Source of the DNA: an uncultured Flavobacteriaceae bacterium
GTDB lineage: Bacteria > Bacteroidota > Bacteroidia > Flavobacteriales > Flavobacteriaceae
Direction of reading: 5' to 3'
Assembly: GCA_913065125.1 (NCBI GenBank)
Contig: CAJYAG010000001.1
Coordinates: forward strand, 925,656-989,655
DNA: 64,000 nt
The position numbers and the translations under genes are program-made. The notes under the pieces are model-generated. The model did no database searches. It was not told where the DNA came from and saw only the letters and a list, made by a program, of their open reading frames with translations. Each line of letters starts with the position of its first letter. Position 1 is the stretch's first letter. This document shows, piece by piece, positions 27,291 through 36,745 of this stretch.

Positions 27291-28867
27291 TAATCTTCTA
27301 TTTTAATTTTAGTCTCTAACGAGTTTCTAAATGTAACTATAATTTTATCTGCTTCAAGTCTTTTGTTAAATCCTTGAGCATATTTATATATATTATGTTT
27401 TAACTTGACTGGGCTGTCAAAAGTAATTGTAATATTATCAACTTTCACTTCATTTTTTAATGAATTTACTTTCAATTGACTATCTGGATGAAAATGGAAA
27501 TGAGCTTGAACTTCAATGTCTTTATTTATGGAATCTTTAATAAGAATTTCTGACATTTCTACCTTAAATCTTCTAGTATGTTTAATTCCTTTACTTTTAT
27601 AACCATTATGTGATGCAATTAATTCATTTTTCTTATCTTTTTCGATAGTAACATTTGCTCTATCAGCAACTCTAAACCCTTTCCAAACTTTTGAAGAATT
27701 TTCATCATTAATGGTTACTGTATTATGGTATAATGTAGACCTTTCTTTTTCTCTTACATCTCCCATGTTATATGTGGAAAGTCCAGGGTCAACAATTAGT
27801 GGCTTACTTGTATACAATTCAAAACTAAAGGTATCAGCGTGTGCATGACCAGGTTGATATGTTGGTCCAACCTCACCAACATCTATAAATAGTTCATACG
27901 AATCACTTTTAAATTTACGATATCCCGATTCAGAAAGCGCAACTTCATGAGGGAAAATTCCTAAATCTTTACCATATGATATTAAAGATGATGTATTTGG
28001 AGCAATTCCAAATGCACTATCGTTCACCATTGGAATCCCACCTTGTTTAAAAGTAACTTCCCTTAACCAACTCATCATTTCGGTTGCTTTCAACTTCATT
28101 AAAGAGAGTAGTTCCAAATTCTCTTTCCATGGATTCTCTTTTACTAAAAAAATACAATCTAAAAGTCGATCGAGTAGAATTTGATGATACATTGGAGAGA
28201 GTTCAAAATGAGCTCCGTCAGATAAAATTTGTTCCAAAAGTTCTTCTTCAATAATTTTTCTTGCTTTTATGTACAATAATTCGTCTTCAAAATAATATGC
28301 TCCAAATAATAATGAAAACCCATTTTCTAATAAATGATTCCCTAAAAGATGATATTCTATATTATCCTGCAGTCGCTTATATTGATTATACAATGATTTA
28401 TCAATAACCTCATCTTTAATACTTTCTTTAGACAAGTACTTGATCCAGTTAATACAACGAAGCGAAATCGGGTATGGTTCTAATCCATCTTTTAACTCAT
28501 CTATTCTTTCCACATAATCTTTCATCAGCATTATTGCTTCAGATTGTTTAATGGATAATTGATTTAAAAAGTCGAAATAATTTAGATTATATGTCCATAA
28601 CTTTCCGTAGACATTATGGTTCCAATCAACTTTATCTTGAAACTTATGTGTAATATTTAGAAAACAAAACTCATTTTCTCCAAGGTGACTTGTATATTTT
28701 TCAATTCTATTAGACCATTTTAAAGGCCTAACTGTTCTTTTTACTTCAAACAAATACTGTTTGCTTACAAACCTTTTTCTTAAAGCATATAAAACCCTAT
28801 AAGTGATTTGTTTAAACTTGAGGTACTTTACCGTATTTACTAAAAGTTTTATTCTATTGAAATCCAT
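27290..28867 (-). CDS. Heparinase II/III family protein (polysaccharide-lyase-like), cytoplasmic
   Basis: 525 residues. N-terminal alpha/alpha toroid region (NYFDFLNQLS, LLGNHLLENGFSLLFG, LSPMYHQILLDRLLD), then the heparinase II/III beta domain with HAHADTFSFELYTSKPLIVD and HNTVTINDENSSKVW. Tyr and His residues that act in lyases are present. There is no signal peptide (MDFNRIKLLVNTVKYLKFKQ), unlike secreted degradative lyases. Overlaps the two-domain oxidoreductase gene by 19 bases; this pairing recurs in bacterial surface-polysaccharide loci. Its role there is not known to me; polymer or lipid-linked intermediate editing is possible. Confidence 0.85.
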   Translation of the reverse strand: MDFNRIKLLVNTVKYLKFKQITYRVLYALRKRFVSKQYLFEVKRTVRPLKWSNRIEKYTSHLGENEFCFLNITHKFQDKVDWNHNVYGKLWTYNLNYFDFLNQLSIKQSEAIMLMKDYVERIDELKDGLEPYPISLRCINWIKYLSKESIKDEVIDKSLYNQYKRLQDNIEYHLLGNHLLENGFSLLFGAYYFEDELLYIKARKIIEEELLEQILSDGAHFELSPMYHQILLDRLLDCIFLVKENPWKENLELLSLMKLKATEMMSWLREVTFKQGGIPMVNDSAFGIAPNTSSLISYGKDLGIFPHEVALSESGYRKFKSDSYELFIDVGEVGPTYQPGHAHADTFSFELYTSKPLIVDPGLSTYNMGDVREKERSTLYHNTVTINDENSSKVWKGFRVADRANVTIEKDKKNELIASHNGYKSKGIKHTRRFKVEMSEILIKDSINKDIEVQAHFHFHPDSQLKVNSLKNEVKVDNITITFDSPVKLKHNIYKYAQGFNKRLEADKIIVTFRNSLETKIKIED

Positions 28868-30969
28868 TTCCCTTCTTTCAATGAGGTTATTGCTGCAAAT
28901 GAAGCTTTGGTTGTGTTGACAATAGAATCGAATGGAATGATCGGTTCCCCTCCCTTTTTATGCTGATCTATCAATTTTTGGAATTGATTAAAATGCCCTT
29001 TATCTTGTTTTCCAGAAAAATTCCTCGCTCCTTTAAATCCGTAGAACTTTACTTTTCTCCAATTGTCCATCACCATAGTTCTTTCTTGAGAATAGACCTC
29101 TAATCTTTCTTTGGAATAGGATTTGCTTCCATTTGCAAAATAATTGATTACTGCAGTTGAACCGTTTTCATATTTCAATAAAATACTTGCGTTATCTGTG
29201 TCTTCTGCAGGATTTTTACCCATTGCATTCATACATACTGAAACTACTTTAGCCCCTGCTAAATAGGAACACAAATCGATATAATGACAAGCTTCTCCAA
29301 TAATTCTTCCTCCACCTACTTTCATGTCATGTACCCAAGTATTTTTAGGAATAAAACCTGCATTCATAGTTGCAATAATATTTATAGGTGTATTATCATT
29401 TCCTAATGCTTTATTCATTTTAATAGCAAGAGGTGCAAATCTTCTATTGAAACCAACAGAAATATTTACATTATTTTTCTCATAACTTTCTATGACTTCA
29501 GACAATTCTTTTTCTGAAATGGCTAGTGGTTTTTCAACAAAAACACTTTTTCCTGCATTTGCTGCTTCTATAACCATTCTTGCATGTGAATTGTGTTGAG
29601 TTGTGATCAAAACTAAATCTACATTCTCATCTTCTAACATTTCTTGATAGTTTGTCGTCGATCTAGCAATTCCATATTTTTTTGCCATTATTGTTGATGA
29701 CAAACCTCCTGAACTAGCAATATATTTTACATCTGCGCTAACTTTCTTAAGGTTTGGCATCATCGTAGAACTAGTAAAATTACCAGCACCGATAATTCCA
29801 ATAACACCTTTTTTCCCTTCAAATGATTTTTGACTGATTACAATAGAGGAAACTATTTTCGATTCTAAAGGATATTCTAAAATAGCAGCGATTGATTTAG
29901 AATTCCCCATATTACCATAAATCTTTTGGTAATCTAATAAAGAAACCCTGTCTGTAATTAGAGACTGAACATTTAAAGCTCCTTTTGAAAGTGCATTTAA
30001 AACAGCTTCAAAATTTCTTTTTTCTGTCCAACGTACAAACCCAATTGGGTAGTCTTGACCTTTTTGCTCGTAATTTTCGTCATATCTACCTGGGCCATAT
30101 GAGCACGAAACTTGAAAGGTAATTTCTTTTTCGAAGAAATCAGCTCGACTAATATCTAATCCAATTACACCTACCAATACAACACGTCCTCTTTTACGAC
30201 ACATTCTTGCTGATTGAGAAATGATTTCATTACTTTTATTAGATGCTGTGATTATAACTCCATCAGCTCCAACTCCATCAGTAATAGACTCTACAAATTT
30301 TACTTGATCTGTTCCTTCTGAAGGATTGATTGCTGTAATTCCTTTTTCTTTAGCAATTCTAATTTTCTCATTATCAAAATCAAAGCCAATTACATTGCAT
30401 CCGTTAGAAACTAATAATTCAGCTGTTACCAATCCAATTAAGCCTAACCCTACAACAACGATTGTCTCTCCAAAAGTTGGATTAAGTAAACGAATTCCCT
30501 GCAAACCAATCGATCCAATAACTGTAAACGTTGCTTCCTCATCAGATACATTATCAGGAATCTTTGCTACTAAATTCTTTGGTACAGAAACAAACTCAGC
30601 GTGATTTCCATTAGAAGCTACTCTATCTCCCACAGAAAAACCCTGTACGCCTTTTCCAATAGCGATAACTTCACCTACATTACAATACCCTAAAGGTAAT
30701 GGTTGCCCTAACTTGTTAAAAACAGCATCTAAAGTAGGCCGAAGACCATCCGTCTTTACTTTGTCTAAAACCATCTTTACTTTGTCTGGCTGTTGTTTTG
30801 CTTTTTGAAGAAAATTAGCTTTTCCAAAATCTACTAACATTCTTTCGGTTCCTAAAGAAACTAAGCTTCTGGTTGTTCTAATCAAAAGAGCTCCTGCTTT
30901 TACTTTTGGTACTGGAACGTCTTCTAATATAGTATCTCCTTTTTTTAAGTCTTGTATAATTTGTTTCAT
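28849..30969 (-). CDS. Bi-domain oxidoreductase: zinc-type alcohol dehydrogenase + Gfo/Idh/MocA
   Basis: 706-residue fusion. The N-terminal medium-chain dehydrogenase domain (about 1-345) has the Rossmann loop VVVGLGLIGLVTAELL near 165-180. The C-terminal Gfo/Idh/MocA domain (about 380-706) has GIIGAGNFTSSTMMPNL near 386-402 and FVEKPLAIS near 476-484. Two NAD(P) sites suggest paired oxidation and reduction of one sugar, for example an epimerisation through a keto intermediate; this is inference. Co-occurs with the overlapping heparinase-like gene and the GT4 in glycan loci. Confidence 0.88.
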   Translation of the reverse strand: MKQIIQDLKKGDTILEDVPVPKVKAGALLIRTTRSLVSLGTERMLVDFGKANFLQKAKQQPDKVKMVLDKVKTDGLRPTLDAVFNKLGQPLPLGYCNVGEVIAIGKGVQGFSVGDRVASNGNHAEFVSVPKNLVAKIPDNVSDEEATFTVIGSIGLQGIRLLNPTFGETIVVVGLGLIGLVTAELLVSNGCNVIGFDFDNEKIRIAKEKGITAINPSEGTDQVKFVESITDGVGADGVIITASNKSNEIISQSARMCRKRGRVVLVGVIGLDISRADFFEKEITFQVSCSYGPGRYDENYEQKGQDYPIGFVRWTEKRNFEAVLNALSKGALNVQSLITDRVSLLDYQKIYGNMGNSKSIAAILEYPLESKIVSSIVISQKSFEGKKGVIGIIGAGNFTSSTMMPNLKKVSADVKYIASSGGLSSTIMAKKYGIARSTTNYQEMLEDENVDLVLITTQHNSHARMVIEAANAGKSVFVEKPLAISEKELSEVIESYEKNNVNISVGFNRRFAPLAIKMNKALGNDNTPINIIATMNAGFIPKNTWVHDMKVGGGRIIGEACHYIDLCSYLAGAKVVSVCMNAMGKNPAEDTDNASILLKYENGSTAVINYFANGSKSYSKERLEVYSQERTMVMDNWRKVKFYGFKGARNFSGKQDKGHFNQFQKLIDQHKKGGEPIIPFDSIVNTTKASFAAITSLKEGKWISIE

Positions 30970-30982
30970 TATTTAAATTTTC

Positions 30983-32077
30983 TTAAACTTGAAAAGTTAT
31001 TTTTTCTTTGTTATTTCTAATTGCATCTGTAATTTCTAACATTAACCTTGTGGATATTTCAACTTCAGAAAAATCTCTTTTATACTTTTTTGTAAATGGT
31101 TGAAGAATAGCATTCTCATGCCCAACATTTTTTCTGAAATATCTCTTTTTAATTAACTTTTCGCCATTCCATATTGTCATTCTTCTAAAATCATCAATTT
31201 TAGCAATTACGTTTGAATGTTGAATATTAATAGATTCATTAATACCTTCAAAGGGTTCTTCTCTTGAACTCAATACAATAGAAATCAAATCTTCTTTGTC
31301 TGTTATCATAACAATTGACACATTATCATCTTTTTCGTTTTCATTACTTGAATTAATTGTAACATCTATCGAATTTGGTAGTCCAATTTTCATTAACAAA
31401 TTAATTGATAAATCAAGCCAGTGACCAATATTACCACAAACTCTAGTTCCTTCCTTATAATCCCTATACCAATGATTTTTTTCTAATTTATGTCCTGTTA
31501 TAAAACAATTCAAAGTTAATGGAAATCTATTTTCAACACTTAAATGTTTGTACACTTCGAATAATGCTGGTGATAATGGTCTATTATAACCAACAAATAA
31601 TGTTTTATTTTCCGAAGTATTCATTAATTGTAAAAATTGATTATTGGTTACACTAATTGGCTTTTCAACATAAACTATTTTATTTGCTTTCAAAGCTTTG
31701 ATTGCATAATCAGTATGACTTGCATGATTTGAAGCAATATAAACATATTTTACGTTCTCACTATGTATCAATTCATCAGAACTTGTGTAAACCTTTGCTC
31801 CATAATACTTTGCAAAAGTAGATGAATTTTCTTCATTTATATCATAAATTCCCGCTATACATTTCCCTCTATTCTTCTTCAAATAATAGCCAATAATTGC
31901 AAAAGAAAACTGTCCTGCACCAATAATTGCAACCTCTTTACTAGGGTTAAAAGTTAGTGAAATGGGTAACTTGATTGGTGGATTAAAACGTGTCCTTCCC
32001 ATAACCTTTATATATGTCCTACCTAAGCCATATATTTTATAATATCTAATAATTTTACGAATTCTATTATTTTTCAT
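30983..32077 (-). CDS. Gfo/Idh/MocA family oxidoreductase
   Basis: 364 residues from the ATG at 32077; the frame reaches a TTG at 32107, less likely. NAD site AIIGAGQFSFAIIGYYL at about 50-66 and catalytic-region VEKPISV at about 137-143. Before the Rossmann domain is a basic 45-residue extension (KIIRYYKIYGLGRTYIKVMG). It resembles the C-terminal half of the two-domain enzyme encoded next to it, so it may be a related or duplicated activity. The substrate is unknown; a nucleotide sugar is likely. Confidence 0.85.
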   Translation of the reverse strand: MKNNRIRKIIRYYKIYGLGRTYIKVMGRTRFNPPIKLPISLTFNPSKEVAIIGAGQFSFAIIGYYLKKNRGKCIAGIYDINEENSSTFAKYYGAKVYTSSDELIHSENVKYVYIASNHASHTDYAIKALKANKIVYVEKPISVTNNQFLQLMNTSENKTLFVGYNRPLSPALFEVYKHLSVENRFPLTLNCFITGHKLEKNHWYRDYKEGTRVCGNIGHWLDLSINLLMKIGLPNSIDVTINSSNENEKDDNVSIVMITDKEDLISIVLSSREEPFEGINESINIQHSNVIAKIDDFRRMTIWNGEKLIKKRYFRKNVGHENAILQPFTKKYKRDFSEVEISTRLMLEITDAIRNNKEKITFQV

Positions 32078-32132
32078 TTTATATCGTGTTTTATGGTTAT
32101 TTTTCAATAACTATTTTTTAATCATATAATTA

Positions 32133-33251
32133 CTAAAAAAAATCTTCAATTTTTTTTATAATGTCACCCTCCCATTTTGTTTTTACATTAAAATTCTTAA
32201 TGATTGAATTATAATTTCTCGAAATAAAATTTATGGCTTTTTCAAACCCAGCATAATCTTCTATCCAAAAAACACTATCATCATCATTTGCAACACTTAA
32301 TTTAAGTGATTCTAAGTGGGAGCCCATTATTGTTGGCACTCCAAGATTTAAATATGTATATGCTTTATTAGGGCTAGCTATTTTGTTAATCCCTGTGTTC
32401 ATAATATCGTCCCAGCCATAAAAAAAACCAGCAACATTATAATTTTGTATCAATTCTAGTATTTCTAAATCAGAATTAAAAGGTCTAAGGTATTTGATAG
32501 TAGATTTTAATTCTAAACTTTTTAAATATTCTTCATCATACACATTTCCTATAATGAATAAATTAATGCTAGAATTATTTAGTTTATTATATTTTACTAC
32601 AAATGTGTTTAATATATCTAAATCTCTCCCTCTCATAACATTCCCCACCCATAACACTCCGTGGAACTCGGTTCCATATACTTTTTTTCTTTCTAATATT
32701 TTTTTTCTAGTATTTGGAACCACTAAGTCTCTTGTATCGTTTAAATTAAAATCCCTTTTTAGTGCTTCCAATTGTTCTGACGAAATCCCGACTAAGTTTT
32801 TTATTTTCAATGATTTAAAACATATTCTTGAAAACCATAATAAACTTCTATAAGATGCTTTTAAAAGTATTGGATTCTTAATTCTTTTCTTAACTTGATA
32901 ATAAACTTCCCAAGGAATCCAGTCATGGTAATCAAAAGTAATAGATTTAACAATATTAAATTTAGACCACCACCAACAAAGCAAAATCCCTAAAAGTCCA
33001 CTATCATGTATATATACAGAAATCGGTTCATCAGTGTTATCAGTTATACTTTTTATAATTGACTTCACTTTAAAATAACCAAACTTGTTTTTCAAATAAA
33101 AAATATTCTCAATCTGAGGTTCATCAGTTAATTTATATTTTAATTCATAAAACACTTTAATGTTATACTTTTTGATTAAAATACTATTTGTCCTATTTAC
33201 TCTTTGGTCATTTACATCATGGCCAGGGCATAAAATAATTATCTTTTCCAA
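32133..33251 (-). CDS. Putative glycosyltransferase (GT4-like)
   Basis: About 372 residues. N-terminal GT-B pattern (IIILCPGHDVNDQRVNRTNS) and SITFDYHDWIPWEVYY near 105-120; the C-terminal half has VLWVGNVMRGRDL, LFIIGNVYDEEYL and ASPNKAYTYLNLGVPTI, the last like the donor-binding loop of GT4 enzymes. The start is a TTG overlapping the end of the polymerase gene by 13 bases; there is no in-frame ATG near the family N-terminus. Likely adds one sugar of the repeat unit. Confidence 0.78.
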   Translation of the reverse strand: MEKIIILCPGHDVNDQRVNRTNSILIKKYNIKVFYELKYKLTDEPQIENIFYLKNKFGYFKVKSIIKSITDNTDEPISVYIHDSGLLGILLCWWWSKFNIVKSITFDYHDWIPWEVYYQVKKRIKNPILLKASYRSLLWFSRICFKSLKIKNLVGISSEQLEALKRDFNLNDTRDLVVPNTRKKILERKKVYGTEFHGVLWVGNVMRGRDLDILNTFVVKYNKLNNSSINLFIIGNVYDEEYLKSLELKSTIKYLRPFNSDLEILELIQNYNVAGFFYGWDDIMNTGINKIASPNKAYTYLNLGVPTIMGSHLESLKLSVANDDDSVFWIEDYAGFEKAINFISRNYNSIIKNFNVKTKWEGDIIKKIEDFF

Positions 33252-34462
33252 ACTCTATTATTATAAATTAAAACAGTCAATAACATCAATAAAATTACAC
33301 CTTTATTGAATAAAAAAACTATATCTCCAGATGAATATATTGAAATATAAAATGTTATAAAACTAAAAAAAACTACAATTCCAATCTCTTTTTTTCTTTT
33401 TAAGAAATTAAAAGTAAGTTTGTTTACTAAAAAACCAAAAAATAATGAAACAATCACCACACCAAAAAAACCAAAGTTATGGTAAATACTTCCAATAAAA
33501 CTAAGGGCAGCTGTCCCTCTAGGATTGCCATGTATAAGTCCAAACACTATATGTTGAATTTCTGAACCTTTAACTCCTGGAAGAATTCCTATAATTCCTC
33601 TATACCAATCATATCCATATGATATTGGTATTTCATACAAATACCTAAACGTGATTAATGACTCGTTTTGTTCATTATAAAAAATACGAGTCAATAAATT
33701 ATCAATTGTTGCAAAAAAACTCAAGTCCTGAGTTCTTCCTAAGTAAAAACTACCTACTCCAAAACTTAAAAGCATTAAAGCACTGGGTATAATTAATGAT
33801 TTGAATTTTAATTTACCTATATAAAAAAAAGAGATAACTATACCCAAAAACGTATACATTAGAAAAGCACGTTGACCTGTACCCGCTAAACCTAAAAATG
33901 CAAGAGGGATAAAAAAAAACTTGATAATCTTTTTATTCTTCACATTATTAAACAATAATATACAAATTGAAACAGGAAAAAGGACGTTTTTAAACTGATT
34001 AAAATATCCTGGTGCAAAATAGGTTTCTCCTGAATATGAATTTACCCTAGCAGTTGTAATATCAGCTTGTGAACTATCATTCATTATCATGATAAATATA
34101 TTACTCCCTAATAAATAAAAATAAACAATAGTAAGGATGGAAGATATAATTAACAAAAACCAAAACAGTTTAATTGTAGAATTAGAATCGTAAATAAATG
34201 GTTTAGATTTATAAATTTTAAAAGCTTTTGATATTGGAAACTTTATATTAAACAATACTGTAGCAATTGTATAACAAAATAAAAAAGTGATTATCAGAAA
34301 AAAATAATACACATCACTTTCGTAATCTATGTTTAACCCATAGGTAGTTCCAATATACATCACCCCAAAAAACAATAAGTAAAAAAAAGGCAAAGTAGCC
34401 CTAACAATTCGATAAGTTAAATAGGTACAAATGATATAACTTAAAAGAAAAATATAAATCAT
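33239..34462 (-). CDS. Wzy-type O-antigen/capsule polymerase
   Basis: 407-residue very hydrophobic protein with about ten to twelve membrane helices and a larger periplasmic loop (about residues 240-300, DNLLTRIFYNEQNESLITF). This layout, not sequence identity, marks Wzy polymerases, which join lipid-linked repeat units in the periplasm. Its ATG overlaps the upstream stop (ATGA). Located beside wzx and glycosyltransferase genes, as expected. Confidence 0.78.
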   Translation of the reverse strand: MIYIFLLSYIICTYLTYRIVRATLPFFYLLFFGVMYIGTTYGLNIDYESDVYYFFLIITFLFCYTIATVLFNIKFPISKAFKIYKSKPFIYDSNSTIKLFWFLLIISSILTIVYFYLLGSNIFIMIMNDSSQADITTARVNSYSGETYFAPGYFNQFKNVLFPVSICILLFNNVKNKKIIKFFFIPLAFLGLAGTGQRAFLMYTFLGIVISFFYIGKLKFKSLIIPSALMLLSFGVGSFYLGRTQDLSFFATIDNLLTRIFYNEQNESLITFRYLYEIPISYGYDWYRGIIGILPGVKGSEIQHIVFGLIHGNPRGTAALSFIGSIYHNFGFFGVVIVSLFFGFLVNKLTFNFLKRKKEIGIVVFFSFITFYISIYSSGDIVFLFNKGVILLMLLTVLIYNNRVWKR

Positions 34463-35376
34463 TCTATTGTATTTTCTATCAAATTAATCTCTTCTTTAAT
34501 ATTTAAATGTTTCCATTTATTAATATTGTTTTTTGAAATATTTTCATCAAAAACACTATATTCATCCCAATTGCCTTCAGCTATATTTAAAAAATCAAAA
34601 ACCTTGTTTTTAGTATTTATTTTATCGTTTATTATATCTTCAAAGTTTAACACAAGAACATTATCCATTTTTCTAATGTGCTTAATATCATCATTAAACC
34701 TACTTCTAATTTGACTAAACATTTCTATTGTTGAATCAACTTTTATCAACCCCTCATTTAGTGGATTAACACCTATGGCAATATTTTTACCAACAATTGA
34801 AGGCAACTTATTTCTTATTTCTGCATATTGGTCTCTCCAATTACGATCAATTACAATATGCTTTATTTTATCATCAAAAAAATTAAAATGTTTTATGTAA
34901 GAAGGGCTAATCATCTGATCAAGAATTAGCAAATCTTGATTGTTTTTTTTCGTTAATGAATCTTTTTCAATAGCCTTAAAAAACAAACTCAAAGCTCTCT
35001 TTTGAGTTGTTAAACCGTCTCTAAACAATTGCTTATATGTCTTTGAACAAAACTCTTTATAATTAGATCCAAATAAATTTTCACCATCAACTCTAGGATA
35101 AAATATTTTTTTGGGAAAAATCTTTAAGGCTCTACAAAAAACCCTTAAAATTGACCAAAAATATTTAAGCCTCTCAGTTTTATTAAACTGCTCAAATATC
35201 AGTTTCGAATTTGCAATTTTTTTTTCGTCCTCATTCATCAAATGAGCAAACAACTCTCCATATCCAAAAGCACTATACTCGGTAGGACAAACAGATACAT
35301 TATCAAATTCTTCAAGCAAAGCAATTACCGCACTACTCCCAGTCCAATACCCTCCACTCACATTAACTATTTTCAT
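34459..35376 (-). CDS. Sulfotransferase-like P-loop protein
   Basis: 305 residues. The N-terminal VSGGYWTGSSAVIALLEEF has the placement of the PAPS-binding phosphate loop of sulfotransferases, and HIVIDRNWRDQYAEI near residues 173-187 resembles their 3'-phosphate-binding RDPRD region. The C-terminal NISKNNINKWKHL fits the family end, where a Lys/Arg contacts PAPS. No gene for PAPS synthesis is in the window. It would sulfate the repeat unit if active; a different acidic-group transfer is also possible. Translation is coupled to both neighbours by overlaps. Confidence 0.55.
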   Translation of the reverse strand: MKIVNVSGGYWTGSSAVIALLEEFDNVSVCPTEYSAFGYGELFAHLMNEDEKKIANSKLIFEQFNKTERLKYFWSILRVFCRALKIFPKKIFYPRVDGENLFGSNYKEFCSKTYKQLFRDGLTTQKRALSLFFKAIEKDSLTKKNNQDLLILDQMISPSYIKHFNFFDDKIKHIVIDRNWRDQYAEIRNKLPSIVGKNIAIGVNPLNEGLIKVDSTIEMFSQIRSRFNDDIKHIRKMDNVLVLNFEDIINDKINTKNKVFDFLNIAEGNWDEYSVFDENISKNNINKWKHLNIKEEINLIENTIE

Positions 35377-36731
35377 TATAAATCCATATTAAGTTTGGTG
35401 AATTTTTTATAAGTTCGATATAACTGCTGAAACACAAATATACCTGAAACAGAATAATAAAGCAACAAATTTATATTTGACTTTAAGATAAAGATTAGAG
35501 CTAATAAAATTGAAATATTAATAATATTTTCTTTAGTTATCCATTTTCTAACATCAATATTAATTGACAGGGTTTTTAGTGTTTTGCGCATATAAAATAG
35601 ATATGGCATAGCAGATGCAAAACAAAAAATAATAAATATCAATTTAAATGAATCTAAGTAATAACCAAGTAATAATGCTAACAATCTTGATATAAATAAT
35701 GTAATTTGAAATTTTAAATCTTTCTTTTGATTTTTGGTTATACTCAATAAACTAAGAATAGGTACAGAAATAAACACAGAAAGCACCCAGAAAAAAGAAC
35801 CCAATAATAAAAATTTCATTTCATCCCAACCATCTCCAAACAATAAACTAACTATTAAATCATCAAATAAAATAATAGCTCCAAAAATTGCTATATAAAA
35901 CTTAATTTGTATAATAAGCATTTGAGAAACCATAAAGTTAAAATCTTTCTTTAACGCATACAATTGAAGAAGGGTTTTTGATAATGACTCAGAAACAAGA
36001 GCGAAAGGCGATATCACTATTCTTTGAGTGTATAGATAAGATGCACTGTATTCAATTCCAAACATACGTTCAAAAATAAATGTTGGCAACTGAGTTCCCA
36101 AAGAGTTAAAAAAATCAGATGGAGTAGAATATTTTATAAAATTTATATTTTGTTTCATTTTTAAAATAAAAATTTTTGCTTTTGGAACTCTAAATTGAAG
36201 GATTTTATTTCTAAAAAAAAATAACGAAGCTAAAATCCCTAAATCATAACCAATAATAAGACCTTTATCAATGTCCATTAAAATAAAAAAAAACTGAAAT
36301 AAAATTATTAAAATGGGTTTAGAAAACCTAAAAAGCACAATATCTGTGATATCTTTTTCAGACAAAGTCCAGTATGTACAAATTAAACTATAGATCGTTA
36401 ATATACACCCTATACAGGTAAGAAGTGTAAGAATAAAATCTTGATAAACAAATTGCACTATTAGTCCACAAAAAAGAGATGTAATAATAGACAACAGGAA
36501 CGAAGTTGAACCTAAATCATTTTTTTCCTTTTTTGGGCTCAATGAATTCTCTACAAAACCCATTTCAATTCTAAAAGCACCTACTAAAGTGTAAATTGCA
36601 ACAGAAGCGAAAAAAATTGAATATATACCTATTTGAGCTTTAGTTTCTAATCGAGTGATAAATGGAGTGAAAATAATTGTGGCTACTTGACCAAGAATAG
36701 AAGAATAAAGTAAATACTTATTAGAGTTCAT
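35376..36731 (-). CDS. Wzx-type flippase (MATE/MOP superfamily oligosaccharide translocase)
   Basis: 451 residues, about twelve membrane helices, N-terminal NSNKYLLYSSILGQVATIIF typical of polysaccharide flippases, and a conserved-looking LGTQLPTFIFERMFGIEYSA region in the middle. It would flip the lipid-linked repeat unit to the periplasmic face for Wzy. The sequence is AT-rich even for this window, as is common for wzx. Confidence 0.85.
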   Translation of the reverse strand: MNSNKYLLYSSILGQVATIIFTPFITRLETKAQIGIYSIFFASVAIYTLVGAFRIEMGFVENSLSPKKEKNDLGSTSFLLSIITSLFCGLIVQFVYQDFILTLLTCIGCILTIYSLICTYWTLSEKDITDIVLFRFSKPILIILFQFFFILMDIDKGLIIGYDLGILASLFFFRNKILQFRVPKAKIFILKMKQNINFIKYSTPSDFFNSLGTQLPTFIFERMFGIEYSASYLYTQRIVISPFALVSESLSKTLLQLYALKKDFNFMVSQMLIIQIKFYIAIFGAIILFDDLIVSLLFGDGWDEMKFLLLGSFFWVLSVFISVPILSLLSITKNQKKDLKFQITLFISRLLALLLGYYLDSFKLIFIIFCFASAMPYLFYMRKTLKTLSINIDVRKWITKENIINISILLALIFILKSNINLLLYYSVSGIFVFQQLYRTYKKFTKLNMDL

Positions 36732-36745
36732 ATTTTATTAATCAA

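Noticed and set aside
27290..28867. Secreted heparinase for polysaccharide degradation
   Set aside because: No signal peptide, and the gene overlaps biosynthetic genes; no SusC/SusD or other degradation genes are present.
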